DNA from: Vespa crabro
Lineage: Eukaryota > Arthropoda > Insecta > Hymenoptera > Vespidae
Length of the DNA stretch: 64,000 nt
Direction: 5' to 3'
NCBI RefSeq assembly: GCF_910589235.1
Contig: NC_060957.1
Coordinates: forward strand, 14,264,367-14,328,366
The position numbers were made by a program, and so were the translations under genes. The notes under the pieces were generated by a model. The model made no database searches and was not told where the DNA came from. It saw only the letters and a program-made list of their open reading frames with translations. Of this stretch, positions 37,337 to 51,563 are shown in pieces (position 1 is the stretch's first letter; each line of letters opens with the position of its first letter).

Positions 37337-39910
37337 GAAACAGATAGATTCTGACGCGACAATCGTAAACGATCAACGTTGAGATTTTTGGCTGAAGGCT
37401 TTGGCGATACGGATGACGCATCGATAACAACCGATGTCCCACATAACTTTTGAGAACGAAAACTACTACTGTTTCGTGTGTTCGCCCAAGACATCAAAAT
37501 ATGTACCAAAGGAAGAGAAAGAGAGAACGAAGGTTATACGTAATCACATTCGCCGCGGATTGATGCCAAATGGCAAAATCGTTTACATTGACTGGGGTAC
37601 ATGTAACGCGCCATTTAACATTACCCTACATGAATGGAAAAAAAAAAAAAAAGGAAAAAGAAAATTGATAAATAAATAAATAAATATCTAATGAAACGGT
37701 AGATATATCTGTTTTTGGTGACGCAGCGAATGTGTTAATGAGAGATCACATATTTTTCTTTCATCGAAAACCTTGTCAATGAGATAAACGTATTACGCGT
37801 CGGATATCAATACGCGGAACAAAACAAATACATACATATGTATATCTATAAACTAGCACGAACAAAATGAACATTTAAGAGTGACGACGACGACGACGAA
37901 GACGATAACGATCTTCCGGAAGATTTGAAAAATGCTTTCGCAATGTACATAAGTACTTACTAGTTGTTAGCGATTCTTTTTGTTGTTAACGAGTTCAAAG
38001 GTTACATCAAAAGATATCTCCCCGTTGGATTTCGATCAGACATAAACTTATCTTCCATATATATGTACTTGTATAAAAGCGTATTAGAAAAAAGAGAAAC
38101 GAATAACGTGATCGTCTGTATAATAGCGTTTCCATCTATCAGAACGAAAGGAACAAGATGTTGCACGATTTATGTAACTGTTGACTACTTATCGAGTAAA
38201 TTTTCTCTTTCATTCGCTTTCTTTTCAAACGAGAGAAAAAAGAAGCGTTAGATCGCGTGCTCGTACGATGAATAAGTCTTGCTCTAAGTTGGTATCACGT
38301 AGAAATAAAGAGAAAAGGGGAGGAGAAAGAGAGAGAAAGAAAAAACAAAAACAATTCGCGCCATAGAAAGAGAGCATTTCGCCGAAGGTCAAATTCTCAA
38401 GGGGAGAAAAAATATAAATGAATAATGTCATATATATGCAGAAATACGTGTATATATATGCACATATATATACACACATAAAAGAGAGAACGAGAGAAAA
38501 TGAGAGTTAGATCACACGTTTATTTACTTAGTTCCACCTTCGAACAGGTTGTCGCGCGTACACTTTGCGATGGAATGCAAGTTATTTCGAGGAGACAGAA
38601 AAAGACAGACGGAGGGAGGGGGGGGAAGAGAGAGAGAGAGAGAGAGGTATACGATCTCGCGCGCGTACCTTAACTCGTTCTCGTCGCCTCAAGATATCCG
38701 CATAATTGCGTTCCAAACGAGGAAAAAACCTGCGAAATATACGTGCACGCGAGAAATACCTATAAATATAAATGTGTCTAAGACACATTTTTATTATTAC
38801 GGGACACGTGCGCGATATAGATAGAAAGAGATAACTTAATAAAATTAAAGGAAATGATACGCCTATCATACAAGTCCATCAGTTTTAATTACTTCTTTCT
38901 TATTTCCTTTTAAAAAAATCCTTCTCATTTACAATGCGAACGTCTGTATTATCGATAAGATCGGTAGAATGATACACAGAAAGAGAGAGAGAGAGAGAGA
39001 AAGTTAGCGGAAGGGGAATGAACGCGTAACGCGTATTTATCGAAACTTCTACACAGTCGACGTCGTGTATATCCGTAGTAAAAGAGAGAGGGGGAGAAAA
39101 GATGAATAGACAAGAAGCGCACGTTACCCTAGTTGAAAACACAAGCCAGCGTTCCGGTCACTCGCCAATTCATATTTCTAACGATGCGTATAAGACGACC
39201 ACCAAAGAAGGGAAATAAATAAGGAAGGTTAGAAAGGAACGAAGGAAGGAAGGAAGGAAAGAAAGAAAGAAGGAAGGGGAAGTGGTGAGAGTGCTCGAGG
39301 AGCAAGGAGAGAAAGAGAGAAGCCAGAGTTCTTTATAGATGGAAACTCAAAGCTCTCTTCTAGAATTTTACGGAATTGCGTGTTGCAACGAATAGAATAA
39401 AATAAAATAGTATAGTATAGTAAGTATAGTAAGTATAGTATAGTATAGTATAGAAAGAAAGAAAAAGAAAGAAATGTACAAAAAATACAAATGCTATAAT
39501 TCGGAGATTTAAAGAGAGCGAGAGAGAGGGAGGGAGAGGAAGGGAGACGAAGAAAGACGAAGGAAGCAATGATAGGAAAGTCAAAAAAAGATAGGAAGAG
39601 TCAAAAGAGAAGGGGCGGTGTTTGGGGATTGGGAGGGGGAAACGAACGGCATGTTTCGTATTGCGTAGTAAGCTTGAATGGATTACGTCACGCGTAGAGA
39701 GAGAGAGAGAGAGCCAGAGGGTAAAAGCGCACTCGGTGGACAACGCGCGTAAACGTACGATGGCGGTGGCGGCCACGGCAATGGCAGCTTGTTTATAGAA
39801 ATGCCATACTGTGATCTAAATGTCGTATACCTTCGCTAGGTTTCTCAGAATACGTTCCAAATGCCGCCATCGTCGTTGCCGTCACCTCCTCCTTCTTATA
39901 GTCCTGCCTA

Positions 39911-39952
<42 letters not shown>

Positions 39953-40211
39953 TATTTCTCTTTCTCTCTTCATTCCTATCTGCCTTTTACGAATAAATTA
40001 ATATACAAGTAATTCGCGGTAATATTTACTATTCGTAAGCGAGATAAGCACGAGAATTCATAAATACGTTACAAAAGTTTGTTTTCTATTTTCTTTCCCC
40101 CTCCCCCCACCCCCGACGAAATATCCAACGTAGCGACTTTATAAAATATTTCTTTGTAATATCGCATAGCAAGTAAATAACTACTTACATTTATATAGTA
40201 ATCTTTTCCTG

Positions 40212-40254
40212 TTTGAACGTAGTCGTCGTTGTCGTTGTCGTCGTCTACAACGTA
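40212..40254. repeat. (GTCGTT/GTC) repeat
   Basis: Short GTC-based tract with CpGs, similar in composition to the CGT run at about 40572-40640. Non-coding. Confidence 0.7.
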
Positions 40255-40571
40255 GTATTAGGTACGTACCCTCGTATAAGAGAAAACGATCGATCGCGTA
40301 CAAACGGCGACGTTCTAACGCGCACTGCCTTGCTGTTCTTACGACGCAAAATTCAACAGACAGTCAGAAACGGAGAGAGAGAGAGAGAGAGAGGGAGAGG
40401 AAGCGTCTTTTTTACCACGTGCCTTTTTACCATATCGTACTTTCCACTCTCTCTCTCTCTCTTTCTCTTTTTCTCACTTTTTCTAATTATTAAAAATTGT
40501 CCAAATTAATTATCGATTTACTTATCATCATCTTCGTCAGTCTATGCTGCTCTAGCTCGAACATTATTCCC

Positions 40572-40572
40572 T

Positions 40573-40611
<39 letters not shown>

Positions 40612-40640
40612 TCGTCGTCGTCGTTGCCGTCGTCGTTGAA
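40572..40640. repeat. (CGT)n trinucleotide repeat
   Basis: A near-pure CGT run of about 60 bases with ATC and TTG/CCG variants. PolyVal/polyAsp/polyArg frames through it are artefacts. Confidence 0.9.
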
Positions 40641-43006
40641 AACATTAGGACACGAGGATGCGTCTATATTGTCTCCTCTGGAGGATGAATTTCCAGTCTT
40701 CTTTGTCGCAACGTTCGCATCGAGCGGGAGCATTGTGAAACCCACGTGGTTGAGAAGGGAATGCGTCGTCGTGCGTCGAAGCACAGCACGAATCAGAGAA
40801 TGAGTTGGTTCTATGTGTATATCCGTGTGTGTATGTGTGTACCAGCGCATATCACGTACTCACACACAAATTCTTTCTCTCTCTCTTTCTTTCTCGCTCG
40901 CTCGCTCGTTCGTTCGTTGTTTCGTCGTACAAAGAGAACGATACGAGAGGTAAGTATACATCATAGGGATAAAAAGATTGAAATACACACTTGTACGCAC
41001 ATGTAGAGTGAGAGGGAGGGAGGGAAGAGAGAGGAAAACAGAAAATATGACGAAGCAAACACTAAAAATCACGATATCGTCGAGGATCATCGGACTAATA
41101 AAAAAGTAAAAAAAAAACAAAACAAAAAAATAAGAAAAAAAAACTTTGTCGATTTATATATTTATCTCTCTATTACGAACGTCGTATATAGTTCTCGTCT
41201 GGCACTGTACGATTGGAAAAAAAGTGTCAGAGAATGGGAAGGGAGTTAGGTTCGGTCGGTTATGCGCGCGCGCACTCGCGCGCGGCTAGTAAAGTACCCA
41301 AGGAGAAGGAGGAGGAAGCGACGTCGGTGGCGACGCAAGGAAGTGCTGTATATAGGACTATAATAGTATAAAACCACTTTTTCTTCCTTCTTCTAATTTT
41401 TCTTTGTCTTCCTTTTCCTTTTCTTCCTCGCAATGTTCTTCCTCTTTATTGTTGTACGAATTATTACTATTATTGTCGTCGGAATTGTTCGAACATGCGA
41501 CGCACCCTCGCGAAATGTTCCGTGCCGACCAACGAGTCAGCTGGTACTGATCGTCGAACATGATTGTCGGAGGCAGCGCGGCCGAAAGACCGACGCGACT
41601 TATACATGCACGTATGCATACACGTATTTGGAATCTCTCTCTTTCTCTCTACATATGTGTGTGTATGTGTATATATGCAAATATCTATTTGCCTATCCTT
41701 TTCTTTCTTTCTTTGTTTTTTTTACACGACAACGATTTATAAACGTCAAGTGATTAAGTAAATGATTCTCTTTCGAAGACAAGAAATTTGTGATACGTTC
41801 GACCGAAAACGTTCACCGAGAGCTCTCGTCGCTCTCACTTTCTCTCTCTCTCTCTCTCTCTTTCTTTTTTTCTTTTCATAGGAATCCGACGTACACGCCA
41901 TCGCTCGTACGTAGCTCCTAACTAATTTAATACCGTAGCAGTGTCATCGTGTCACCCTATCCTTACGTTTACATTACGATGGTTACACCTATTCTCTCGT
42001 TAGAATCGATTTCTGGAACGTCGAATTCCTAAAAAAGGTAATCGTTGATTTTATTTAATAGCCAAAAGACGATTACATAAATCCTATTCGATAAATTTCT
42101 TTTACTTTGACGAACCATTTTATCGTCGTACGAGAGATAGCACCCAAAGTATATACGATACTGCGTCCGGTAACGAATTTTTTCCTTACCTCGCCTTCCT
42201 ATCCTCTTAGCCAACTACCATTCCTCTTTTCCTCCCTACCACCATACAAACGCATCTTTCTCCTTACTTCGTATATAATGTCAAAGCGTTAGAAATCGCC
42301 TTAAGGCTCTAGATAAGCGGCCATGTACGTGCTACGTTATTTTCTATTGCATCTCTCGACGAAGCCTCTATTTTACGGTTAATTTTGTATTAGCTTAGCG
42401 ATGAGACCTCGAGGTTAAGTTTAAACGTCTTTCGGCTTTTTGTTTAAACAACTTCGTTTCTACATATGTACCGTTAATCCTAGTTGTACGTAATTTTCAC
42501 GTAATTTGCTTTAACTTATTCACATGCCATTGTCATTCATGATTATTTAATGAAACTAAATTCGTATGCGCATAAATTTAGGCTTTTTTAATATCGGAGC
42601 TATAATAAACGATCGCAAATTATCCAGGGCGCGCGCAATTGACTCGACGTTTAATTTACCGATAGCTGTTCTACTCCCTTACCGGAAATAATATCTTCTT
42701 TACCGACCGTTATATCAAGTTTGTCCATTGTAAACATCCCGTTTACGTTGACCAGCTTAGCATTTTCATTATATCAGACTTTATTATACCTGAAATATTG
42801 TAGAATAGGAAAAGAAGAAACAAGCAACGATCGAACGTACTTTATTCGTTCCTACTCCCTCGTTCTTTCTTATTTTTTTCTTTTTTTTTCTTTTTTTTAA
42901 ATACGATTACAAAAATCTAAGTATAAATCTAAGATGATAAAATTAAAGGTACTTGAAGCATAAAAGATGGAAAAGATGGATTTACGTAAAGGTCTATTGT
43001 GCGAAA

Positions 43007-46000
43007 TCAGTCGATCTTTTTTTTGAAAATTCTCTGCTTTGTTATCGGTCTCCAGCACAAACGTTTTAATCCGTAGATCAGCGCCATGATGATTATCGCG
43101 TAAAACGCGCCAACGTCCAAAGAATAATAACGTATTACGCCCATGCGTCTGAAAATGAAAAAGATCAAAAACCATTAATCATCGAAAATGTTAAAGTATC
43201 GTCTATTGCGACAATTAATCTTCACTACTGTCATTTTTATTCCGCACCCAACTATCCGCAAATACTTTCTACTCGCTAATCCGTAAACATTACGGTAAAT
43301 ATTTTTCGAAATTACCTCGTTGTACTCTTGAGGTGATCGGCTTCGCCGTATCTCGCAACGTGTTCGACCCACCACGTGGCAAGTTCTTGGGGACCTATCG
43401 GAAGATCTCGTAATAAAATGCTTTGTTTTTTCGCGGCTCTCCTGTATGTATTGTTTCGCAGTGCTCCAACTTTAAGGATTCCCTCGCGAAGGCTTCCTAT
43501 CGATAATTTGGCCAAATCCATCACTAAAGCGTAGCCTAATTTTTCTGCAAATTAAATTAAAAAAATGAAAAAGAAAAAAAAAAAGAGAAAAAATAGCAAG
43601 CGGATTTAAATCGGAATGTTTTTCCTCATGTATTTAATATAGTCTAACTTAATGGCGCTTTTTGTTCTCTAAGAATGTTGCGCGTACATTTCTTTACGTA
43701 ATCCATAATTCTGGGACAGAACGACGTATGATTTATGTATTTCTAAACTCAAAGTCGCATACCCCGTTTTTCTGTCTCCCTCTCTCCCTCTCTCTCCCCC
43801 CTCCCCCTCCCCCCTCCCCCCCTCTCTCTCTCTCTCTCTTTATATATCGCTCGTCCTACTTGACGTAATCTCTGACGAAACTCTGCTTTCAATTCGCGCT
43901 TAGTAGTGCGTTCAACGCAACTCGGACCATAGAGTAGATAACAGAGAATGCATTGGAATAATTTTTTCAATTATTTATATATCATTCAAGAAAATGTATC
44001 GCTCGTCGAAAAATCGGATAAAGTTGGGAAGACAATTAATTAATTTCACAAGTTGTTCCGATGTTTATTTTAAATTAAGCTTACCGGCTTGAGCCGCGTT
44101 TCCATCGTGATCACAGAAAACAGGTAGTACCAAAGTCGGTGAGCCGTGAAAAGCTGCTTCGTGCAAAGACAAAAGACCACCGTGCGAAACGAAAGCTCGA
44201 AGTTTCGAATGTCCAAGAAGTTCTTGTTGAGGCCACCAACCTGCCGTTTTTACGTTCACCGGAAGATCTTTTATTTTTCCTCCTTCCCATTTCCATATGA
44301 CGTTGTAAGGTAACGTAGCGAAGACCGCTACAAAAATTTCACGTAAGGCTGTAGGCATTCCGGAAGCTCTCACGGATGAACCCATCGAGACGAAGATGAA
44401 ACCTATCCGATAAAAAAGTTTCAACTTGTTTATTATATTTTATCGAGATAATTATCGAAATAATTGTATTTCGCAAATGGATATATTAATTAACGTATAA
44501 ACGAAAATATAAAAATGTTTCTTATTCGAGAAATATGCAAATGCTTTAGACTTGTGCAATAAGAGAATATGTCGTTATGTAAAATATATGCATATACTTG
44601 ACAGGTTATTGACTGCAAGTACACCGTAATATCTCTTGACAAAATTTCGCCGATGATGATAATAATAATAAAGGAAACTTTAATCTTTCACTCGCGTTTA
44701 AATATTACGACAAATTCTAATCAATGGTTAAGAACGTATGAAGAATTTTTTTTATTTACTTCCAAAGTTTACGACTTTCGATCATAAATATTCATTAACT
44801 TAACGTTATTAATTTCCTTTTAACTCGAATATATTAGATCGTATTATTCATCCTTAATACGTTCTTATATCGGTTAATATTTCAATTAATGTTTCGACGA
44901 AGAATAATTTACAATGACATACTCCGGGATTTAGAATTTATGATGCTGCGGATATCATCGATATTTCTTCTCAAAACTCGTGTCTGCATATCTCTGAGCG
45001 ATCGTTACGCAAAATCATTACATGTTTTAGCTGTCGTTAAAAGTCTTATGTATATGTGTCTGTCTGTCTCTGTATGTGCATGCATGTGTGTGCGTGTGTG
45101 TATATATAGAGAGACATATTTATATATAGAAAGATTAAATGGCAAATAAAAGACTTTACCTCGACGTAAAAACAAATCTAAATCCGGACTGAGTTGCATT
45201 GCTGGTCTGCAATGCAGACACGCCACATTTACCACGTTCGCCAAATACGGCATGGAATCGGCTACGCTGTAATGGCTATTTTGTAGAGTCAACGGTATTT
45301 CCGAGGTCAGATATCTTACATCGGGTATTTGCTCTCCTGTAAAAAATATCGTTATAATTTTCCTTTTTCCTTTTTATTTCCTTCGATCATATTTCTCATC
45401 GTCGAGCAGGACGTCAAAAACTGTCGTCAAACGACTGGAAAGTTACCTAAGTACTTTCGAAGCGTGGGCTGTAGATAAACAGTAATCATGATCCAATACA
45501 TGATTTCTAAAGTGATCAGGCATGCGGCGTTGATTACTCTTTGTAGAAAATTCATGTCTTGCGTTAAGGCTTTCCCAAAATATGGTGTCACCGACCAAGG
45601 AGACGGATTTCCTTGGCGGGTCATCGAACCACTGTACAGAGCAACCTATTCAGAGAAAGACTCGATAATTGTTATTCAACCAGTTAGGTAAGTGGAATAT
45701 TTTAATAGAAATCGATAAGTATATACCGTATTTAACATGATCGTAGGTACGCTTTCCTCGTGTAAGATAGCCAGGAGACATTCCGGATAAGCACCGTCGA
45801 CCACAGCAACGTTCCATCGTTCACACTGACTTCCATCCGGTTTTCTGAGAGCAGTGACCGAGACGTCGTCCTGTAACAAAGCCTCGCACGCTTCCCAACC
45901 GTATCTCATTGCGTTCCACGGCGAAAGTGGTAGTTCGTCGCGGAATCTGGCACCTACCAAGTCCCACTCCGAGGTATAATTGTATACGTAAGATTCGAGA

Positions 46001-46218
46001 ATCGTTGGGACTAATTCATTAAGACCATTGTTAATTCCTATACCCGAGAACGCGCTTGCTAAGGTCACATTGTGACCTCGCGATTTTAAAGCGTTACCAA
46101 GAGCAACGAACGGTATCGTATGCGATTTTGTACCACCCATTGTAGCTAGTAAAACGTTGTAACTCTTGGCCAATCGAATAACGCAAAATAGCGTTAAAAT
46201 CGTAAGGATCGTTCTCAT
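43007..46218 (-). CDS. UDP-glycosyltransferase (insect UGT family)
   Basis: Six exons, 46218-45727, 45645-45447, 45336-45160, 44402-44085, 43544-43316 and 43148-43007, join in phase to 518 residues, the normal UGT length. A signal peptide (ILTILTLFCVIRLAKS) targets the ER lumen. The variable N-terminal acceptor-binding half (YNVLLATMGGTKSHTIPF) is followed by the donor half (GFIFVSMGSSV, WKWEGG) and the UGT signature GWWPQQELLGHSKLRAFVSHGG...EAAFHGSPTLVLPVFCDHDGNA. A C-terminal TM helix (AFYAIIIMALIYGL) with a basic KKK tail anchors it to the ER membrane. The signature's usual D-Q pair is D-H here. Family members conjugate small lipophilic compounds, pigments or hormones to a UDP-sugar. An in-frame ATG at 46383 would add a polyLys from a 47-base T run, so the start at 46218 is preferred. 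Confidence 0.93.
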
Positions 46219-46250
46219 CTTTGATTTTTTTGACTTATCACGTGCGTATT

Positions 46251-46303
<53 letters not shown>

Positions 46304-47019
46304 ATATCTACATTGTCTTCGACGTATGCCAACGTATCGTCAATCGTTATCACTTTGAAAACACTAGAAAATTTCGTAACCAATTATAGGATCGTTTATG
46401 TTTTACTCTCGAGTCGATTCTACCTTCATCTCGCAAGAGAAACTCCGTTGGATCTTCTAACTCGTCTTCTTCTTATTCGAAATATTCGACATAGTCTGCT
46501 CTAGAACCGTCTCTAAAACGATCTCAAAGACCTGCTCTTGTTATTTTAATATTTGCCTGTGAAAACCATTGAAGGTGAATCGGTAAAAGGATATACCGAT
46601 AAAAGGAATCGATGCCGGAACTAATGTTATTTTCTTCATTCATCTAGCCTTGCTCTTTGTTCGCGACGTTTCCATCTCTGATCTTTTTCGTATAGACGTC
46701 GTATATAAGACATCGAGAGCTAGAGTATATTTAAATGTAAATGTCAATGTCAACGATATAACATAGAGGAAGAAACTGTTTCTTCTTTTTTCTCTTTCTC
46801 TTTGTTTTTTTTTTCTTCTTTTCTTTTTCGTTCAGCCTCTTCCTTCCTTTCTTCCTTTCACCGAACGAGAGATCGGTCAAGCGAAATAAGATTCTTCTGT
46901 CCGAGTTCAAAGAGATCGTATAGGAACTTACCGTGTTCTTCGTTCATTCACGTTCGATATTCGGACTTTGTTTCTTCCTTCATCTCGTTATTGCCTCTTC
47001 GCAAGAGAGATAAAGAAAT

Positions 47020-47059
<40 letters not shown>

Positions 47060-47395
47060 TTTTTTTATCGATAAGCTCTCGATCGATCGATCATCGGAAT
47101 AAACATAAAAATTTTATGCCTTTCTCGTTCTCTTCTTCCTCTCTCGATCGGCGAATGTTAAACTACGAAGCTCGACGATGTCCCGTATTCTTTACTCACG
47201 CTGACTTTCACTAATAACGCTTCTCATCTCAAGTGCAGGTACGATTCTTCTTGTTCACCGTGACAATACGATGACCCGAGAGAACATACGTTTTTGTCTG
47301 ATAATCTCTTTTCATGCTTTTCTTAGAAATTTTTTGTCACTGATTTCCTCCACAACGAGAAATTTTGTGCAAAATTTTTTGATTCTTCTCATTAA

Positions 47396-47426
<31 letters not shown>

Positions 47427-47667
47427 TCGTTCTAACACTTTTTTATACTTTAGAATGTGATTCACGTTTCAACTCGTTCTTTCGTGGAAATTTTTATACG
47501 TCCCTATTTCGTGAAGCCCTGTTTGCATCGATTTCACGAACGAACGTGGCTCGAGAAATTAGCCCGAGCGAACGAACGACCAGCCGAAGACGTTCGAATA
47601 TCGCGGAGCGTGAAAGTTTGACTGACCAACGGTGGTTTAATGATCAGCTGAGCTCAAAGAGGGAAAG

Positions 47668-47705
<38 letters not shown>

Positions 47706-48736
47706 TTTTGTCTCCCACCCAAGATTACTATGCCTTATTCGCAATCTCGTTTCGAAGACGATGTTTTGTCTACGAATTGTGGTTTGGATTCGTAACGGTT
47801 CGCCCGAAAGATTTGCTTAGAGAGATGAAAAAAAGGAAAGAAGATAAAAAAAAGAAAGAGAGAGAGAGAGAGAAAGGTATCGGAGCAAAGAGGAAAGCCA
47901 ATCGAATGAAATTCAACTCAAATCTCGAGTCCGATTTAATCGAACGGACCTTTTTCTTCTTTTCTTTTTTTTTTGTTTTTAATTTCCCGTTGGAAAGACA
48001 AATTTGTGTCTCTATTCGTCCTCCCCTTTTGTTTGGAGCAAACGAATGAAACGATTAAAGCATTCTAGAAAGGTTGCCCATTGTTAAGTACATATAGAAA
48101 ATAATAGTAGATCTTTCTTTGCTCGAAGAAATTCAAGAATAAAGTCAAATGAGAGATAACAATGAGCGAGTTGTTAGATAAGTCGGAAGGAAGGAAAAAA
48201 GCGAAATGGCCGCATGAAAGAATTAGGACAGATTTCACTGGCTTCGATCGCGTCGTACCGTTATTTCTTGCACGATTGAATCCTTCCTAAGAGATGTTTT
48301 CAATCGCATCGAAAGGCCACTATTATCGAACGATAGGTCCTTGTATCTTCTAGTCGGGATAAGCCGATTTGATTCTACCTAATATATGAGACTTAATCGA
48401 CGATCGGATTAGATCGAATCGGCGAAGACGTACAATTGAAATCCAAGATCGATTTATCTATCCTCTCAAGAATATGAATAATTTCATCCTAGATAATTGA
48501 TATTCTCTTTTTCAATGAATTACTTCTTTTTTACGTAGCGATTTTACAATGTCGCGGCCGCTCGGTGATTAGACTTCTAATCACGATTTTCACCTGTCGG
48601 AATAATAAAGAGAGTGTTCTTGGAACGTCGATACTGTGTCGACGAAACAATGTCGAGGAATCGTTTTAGGCGAACGAGGGTTTTATCCCCGTCGTCGACT
48701 TTCTACTCGGTTCGTGTACCTTTCTATGACAGACAA

Positions 48737-48768
<32 letters not shown>

Positions 48769-51563
48769 AGAGAGATTAAGAAGTAAATGGAGAAAGAAAA
48801 AGTGCCTGTACATATGTACGTGTAAGTGTGTGCGCGCGTGTGTCTGTGAGAGACGCAAAACGATAGAGCTTAGATTGTAAATAGCGTTATTACCATTTTC
48901 TTAGAGAAGTGCAGATGCAGTAGATAGTGGAAATCGCATTGAAAGATCGTCGCTTCTACCGTTGAAATCGCGTGGGTAGTAAAAGGAAAGATTATAATTA
49001 GAATTTGTGGCAAACACATTGGTATGGATCGATGAATCCGTGCAAGATAAACTTCGAAAGACGAAACTAACTCACGCGAATATTACATCGCGTGTATCGC
49101 TTATTATTATCATCGTGAAAGTAATTTTATCTTTCCCTTGTTGCGACTCGTTCGTATTTATTATAAATTTACCATCTTTTCTTCTTTCACTTCCGTTACT
49201 TCCTTCTTTTATCATATCGTATTCTTTAACGCTCGAAAGACAAGGCAAGTATTTTTCCCCAATAGTTTTGTGAAACTTTTTAACGAGAGAGCTCTCTCAA
49301 TGTATCGGTTTTCACGAGTACGATTTCTCGATCGTAACGCGATCGAAATTGTCCATTTCTTTTGTATTATCCTATAAATGGTTTTATCTCGACGTCTTTT
49401 TTCTCTTTTCTTTTACTTTCCGCGTTAACGAGGAAACGATCGTTCTTCTTTCTTTATTTGCTTTTTTCTTTTTCCCAACACTTTTCTTGAAATTCTCATT
49501 CGACTTATCTCATACATGTACGATCGATGGATTATGAGTATGCGTATTGTTTATCCAAGCGATCGATTATATCGATCTAAAGAAATGATATTATGTAAGA
49601 GGAAGGGCTCTATATAATGAGAATGTTGACTAGAGATCTCATGAGATTGAACAGTGCCTAACCGGTTCTTTAAAGAATCTTTAACTTTCAAATGTCATGG
49701 TTATGCGAGAAACTAGCCATAGATGCGTTTAGATGCGTTTTCCCACTCTTCTACTGCAATGTTTAGTTTAAACACGTGATTTCTCCATGGGAAAGGGTAA
49801 TACTCTCTATCTCTGTAAACTTCACCTATTACAAAATCATATATTCTGATTCATCCAAGTTTCTTCCTTCCTCCCTTCAGAGAAGGAGAAAGTTAATTAG
49901 TTATTCGATTTGCGTGAAATTTCTTTTTCATACAAGTTTTTTGCCTACGCATCTTTGATGATTGTTCTTGTGATTCTTGTTTAGATCGCATCATTGAAAA
50001 TCGATAATTTCTAAAGGTAAAATAATTTACCTTTAAAATATTTTTATTCGTTCTTATTTTAAAATTCGTCGATACGTTCGAACGTCCATTGAACTGGATC
50101 ATGTAAGTAAACGGGTTTTGCTTTCTCTGAGAAGTTGAAGATCGCGGACGGCAATCGGTATTTAGGTGATATCCGTTTTCGGGTTCCTTCATCTTTTTAA
50201 CATTTGGAGTTTTGACGAGTCACGAGAAAGTGACTAGCCTTGAACCATTTACTCTTATCGTTTTTTTCATTCCTTGCTCTTCACTTTTATACATCTTTAA
50301 ACGAGACGAAATTCATTATGGTAACGATACTCGTCATTTCGCTTCCTTTCGATGACACCTTACAACGACGACACCTTAAAGCGTGCGTTAGTTCGTCTTC
50401 GTCGTCGTTATTGTTGTTGTTATTGTTGTTTTGTACGATAAAAAATTGCGATCACGACTCGGACCGATCGTGCCAATTGTATAGAGAAACTCGTCGATAC
50501 TCGACGCGTGTCGATCGGAGGAAGTGAAAAAATGAACAAATTTTTATTCTAGTTTCGACCTTTTCTTTTCCCAAATCATTTAAAAGAATTCTTTCGGAAT
50601 AAATTAAGAGGGGATTTTTTGGATATTTCTTTTAAAGATTTAAAAACGAGAAGCGACCTTTTGAAAACGAGAACGATGATCGACGATCGTTAAATGTTCT
50701 CATGATTTCACTCTCCTCCGTAGGCGCGTGTTTCGACTTACGATTGTAGATTTCGTACGGCTCCAGGATGGTCGAGGAAGAGGGGAAAAATAGCGGGGAA
50801 TTATCGCAATGAAATGAAAATAGCACGACGGTGAAATTGATTTCGTGATTCTCTTCTCTCTACTGCGCAATTGTTAACTTCAAATAACAAATGTTAAAAA
50901 GATCGTAAAATGATTGTAATTGATACGATCGATTTTCTATACGAAAATCATTGAACGTTCGAGCGACAACGATTGAATATCATCGAGGGAATTTTTTCCT
51001 TTGAAATTATCCTCAAACATAAATCTGCTTCATTATCGATGACTGAGAAATCTAATAGCTTACGGACGAACCGCTTCTTCGCGGTTGATCCTTTTTACGT
51101 GTCTCTCTTATTTATATAGTAGATATATAGCATGGCAGTGAGAAACAGTTAACGCTTGCTATTTGCTCATTTTAAAGCCCACAGTTACATCTACAATTGT
51201 TTGAAATTTTTCTTTTCTTTTTTGGCTATCGATCGCCGAAGATTCGTAATTTTTCATTGTAAAATACAAAGGAAAATATATTAAAAATGTGGCAGAACGA
51301 GAGAAAGAGAGAGAGAGAGAGAGGAGAGAAAGAAAGACATCAGAGATCAGAACGAAGAAGGTGCAAATAATAAAATTGTTATCCCAAAAACGCATATATA
51401 GACACATACAGTGGTATATACGGGAACATGTAATATATACGTATATACTAACTTTCGATAAAATAAGATAAATCTTATCCAAGTTGCAGTATTCATGCGT
51501 GATAGGTAATCGAAACCAAAGAAGAGAACTCAGATTTCCGATTGGTTGGTTTCAGTGCTTCTG
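46219..51563. other. Intergenic, no gene seen
   Basis: About 5.3 kb between the UGT start and the opsin stop. GA/CT microsatellites occur at about 47022-47056, 47398-47423, 47676-47702, 47858-47872 and 48737-48774. Open frames are short and basic/Ser-rich without motifs. UGT promoter and opsin 3' UTR are expected at the two ends. Confidence 0.5.
46253..46299. repeat. Pure 47-base poly-T tract upstream of the UGT start
   Basis: Uninterrupted T run on the plus strand, i.e. poly-A on the gene strand, ending about 35 bases before the UGT ATG. It could exclude nucleosomes at the promoter or be in the 5' UTR. The length in this assembly may be uncertain. Confidence 0.9.

Larger units (their letters stand above)
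29570..43006. other. Large gene-poor upstream region of InR with GA/CT, CGT and CpG-containing repeats
   Basis: About 13.4 kb with no supported coding gene. Open frames are short, low-complexity and lack motifs. The stretch 34.8-41.9 kb differs from the rest: it is richer in CpG and holds many (GA)n/(CT)n tracts (35506-35527, 38626-38646, 38980-39001, 39696-39712, 40376-40391, 41843-41862), GAGA-factor-like sites, and ACG/CGT runs. Such sequence is typical of insect promoters and enhancers, so distal start sites or 5' UTR exons of InR could lie here, but no splice-linked exon could be assigned. Confidence 0.5.

Noticed and set aside
37434..37679. 81-codon plus-strand frame
   Set aside because: No motif, ends in a poly-A-encoded Lys run, no splice or promoter evidence.
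46219..46383. N-terminal extension of the UGT with polyLys
   Set aside because: Encoded by a 47-base T run; the ATG at 46218 already begins a good signal peptide.
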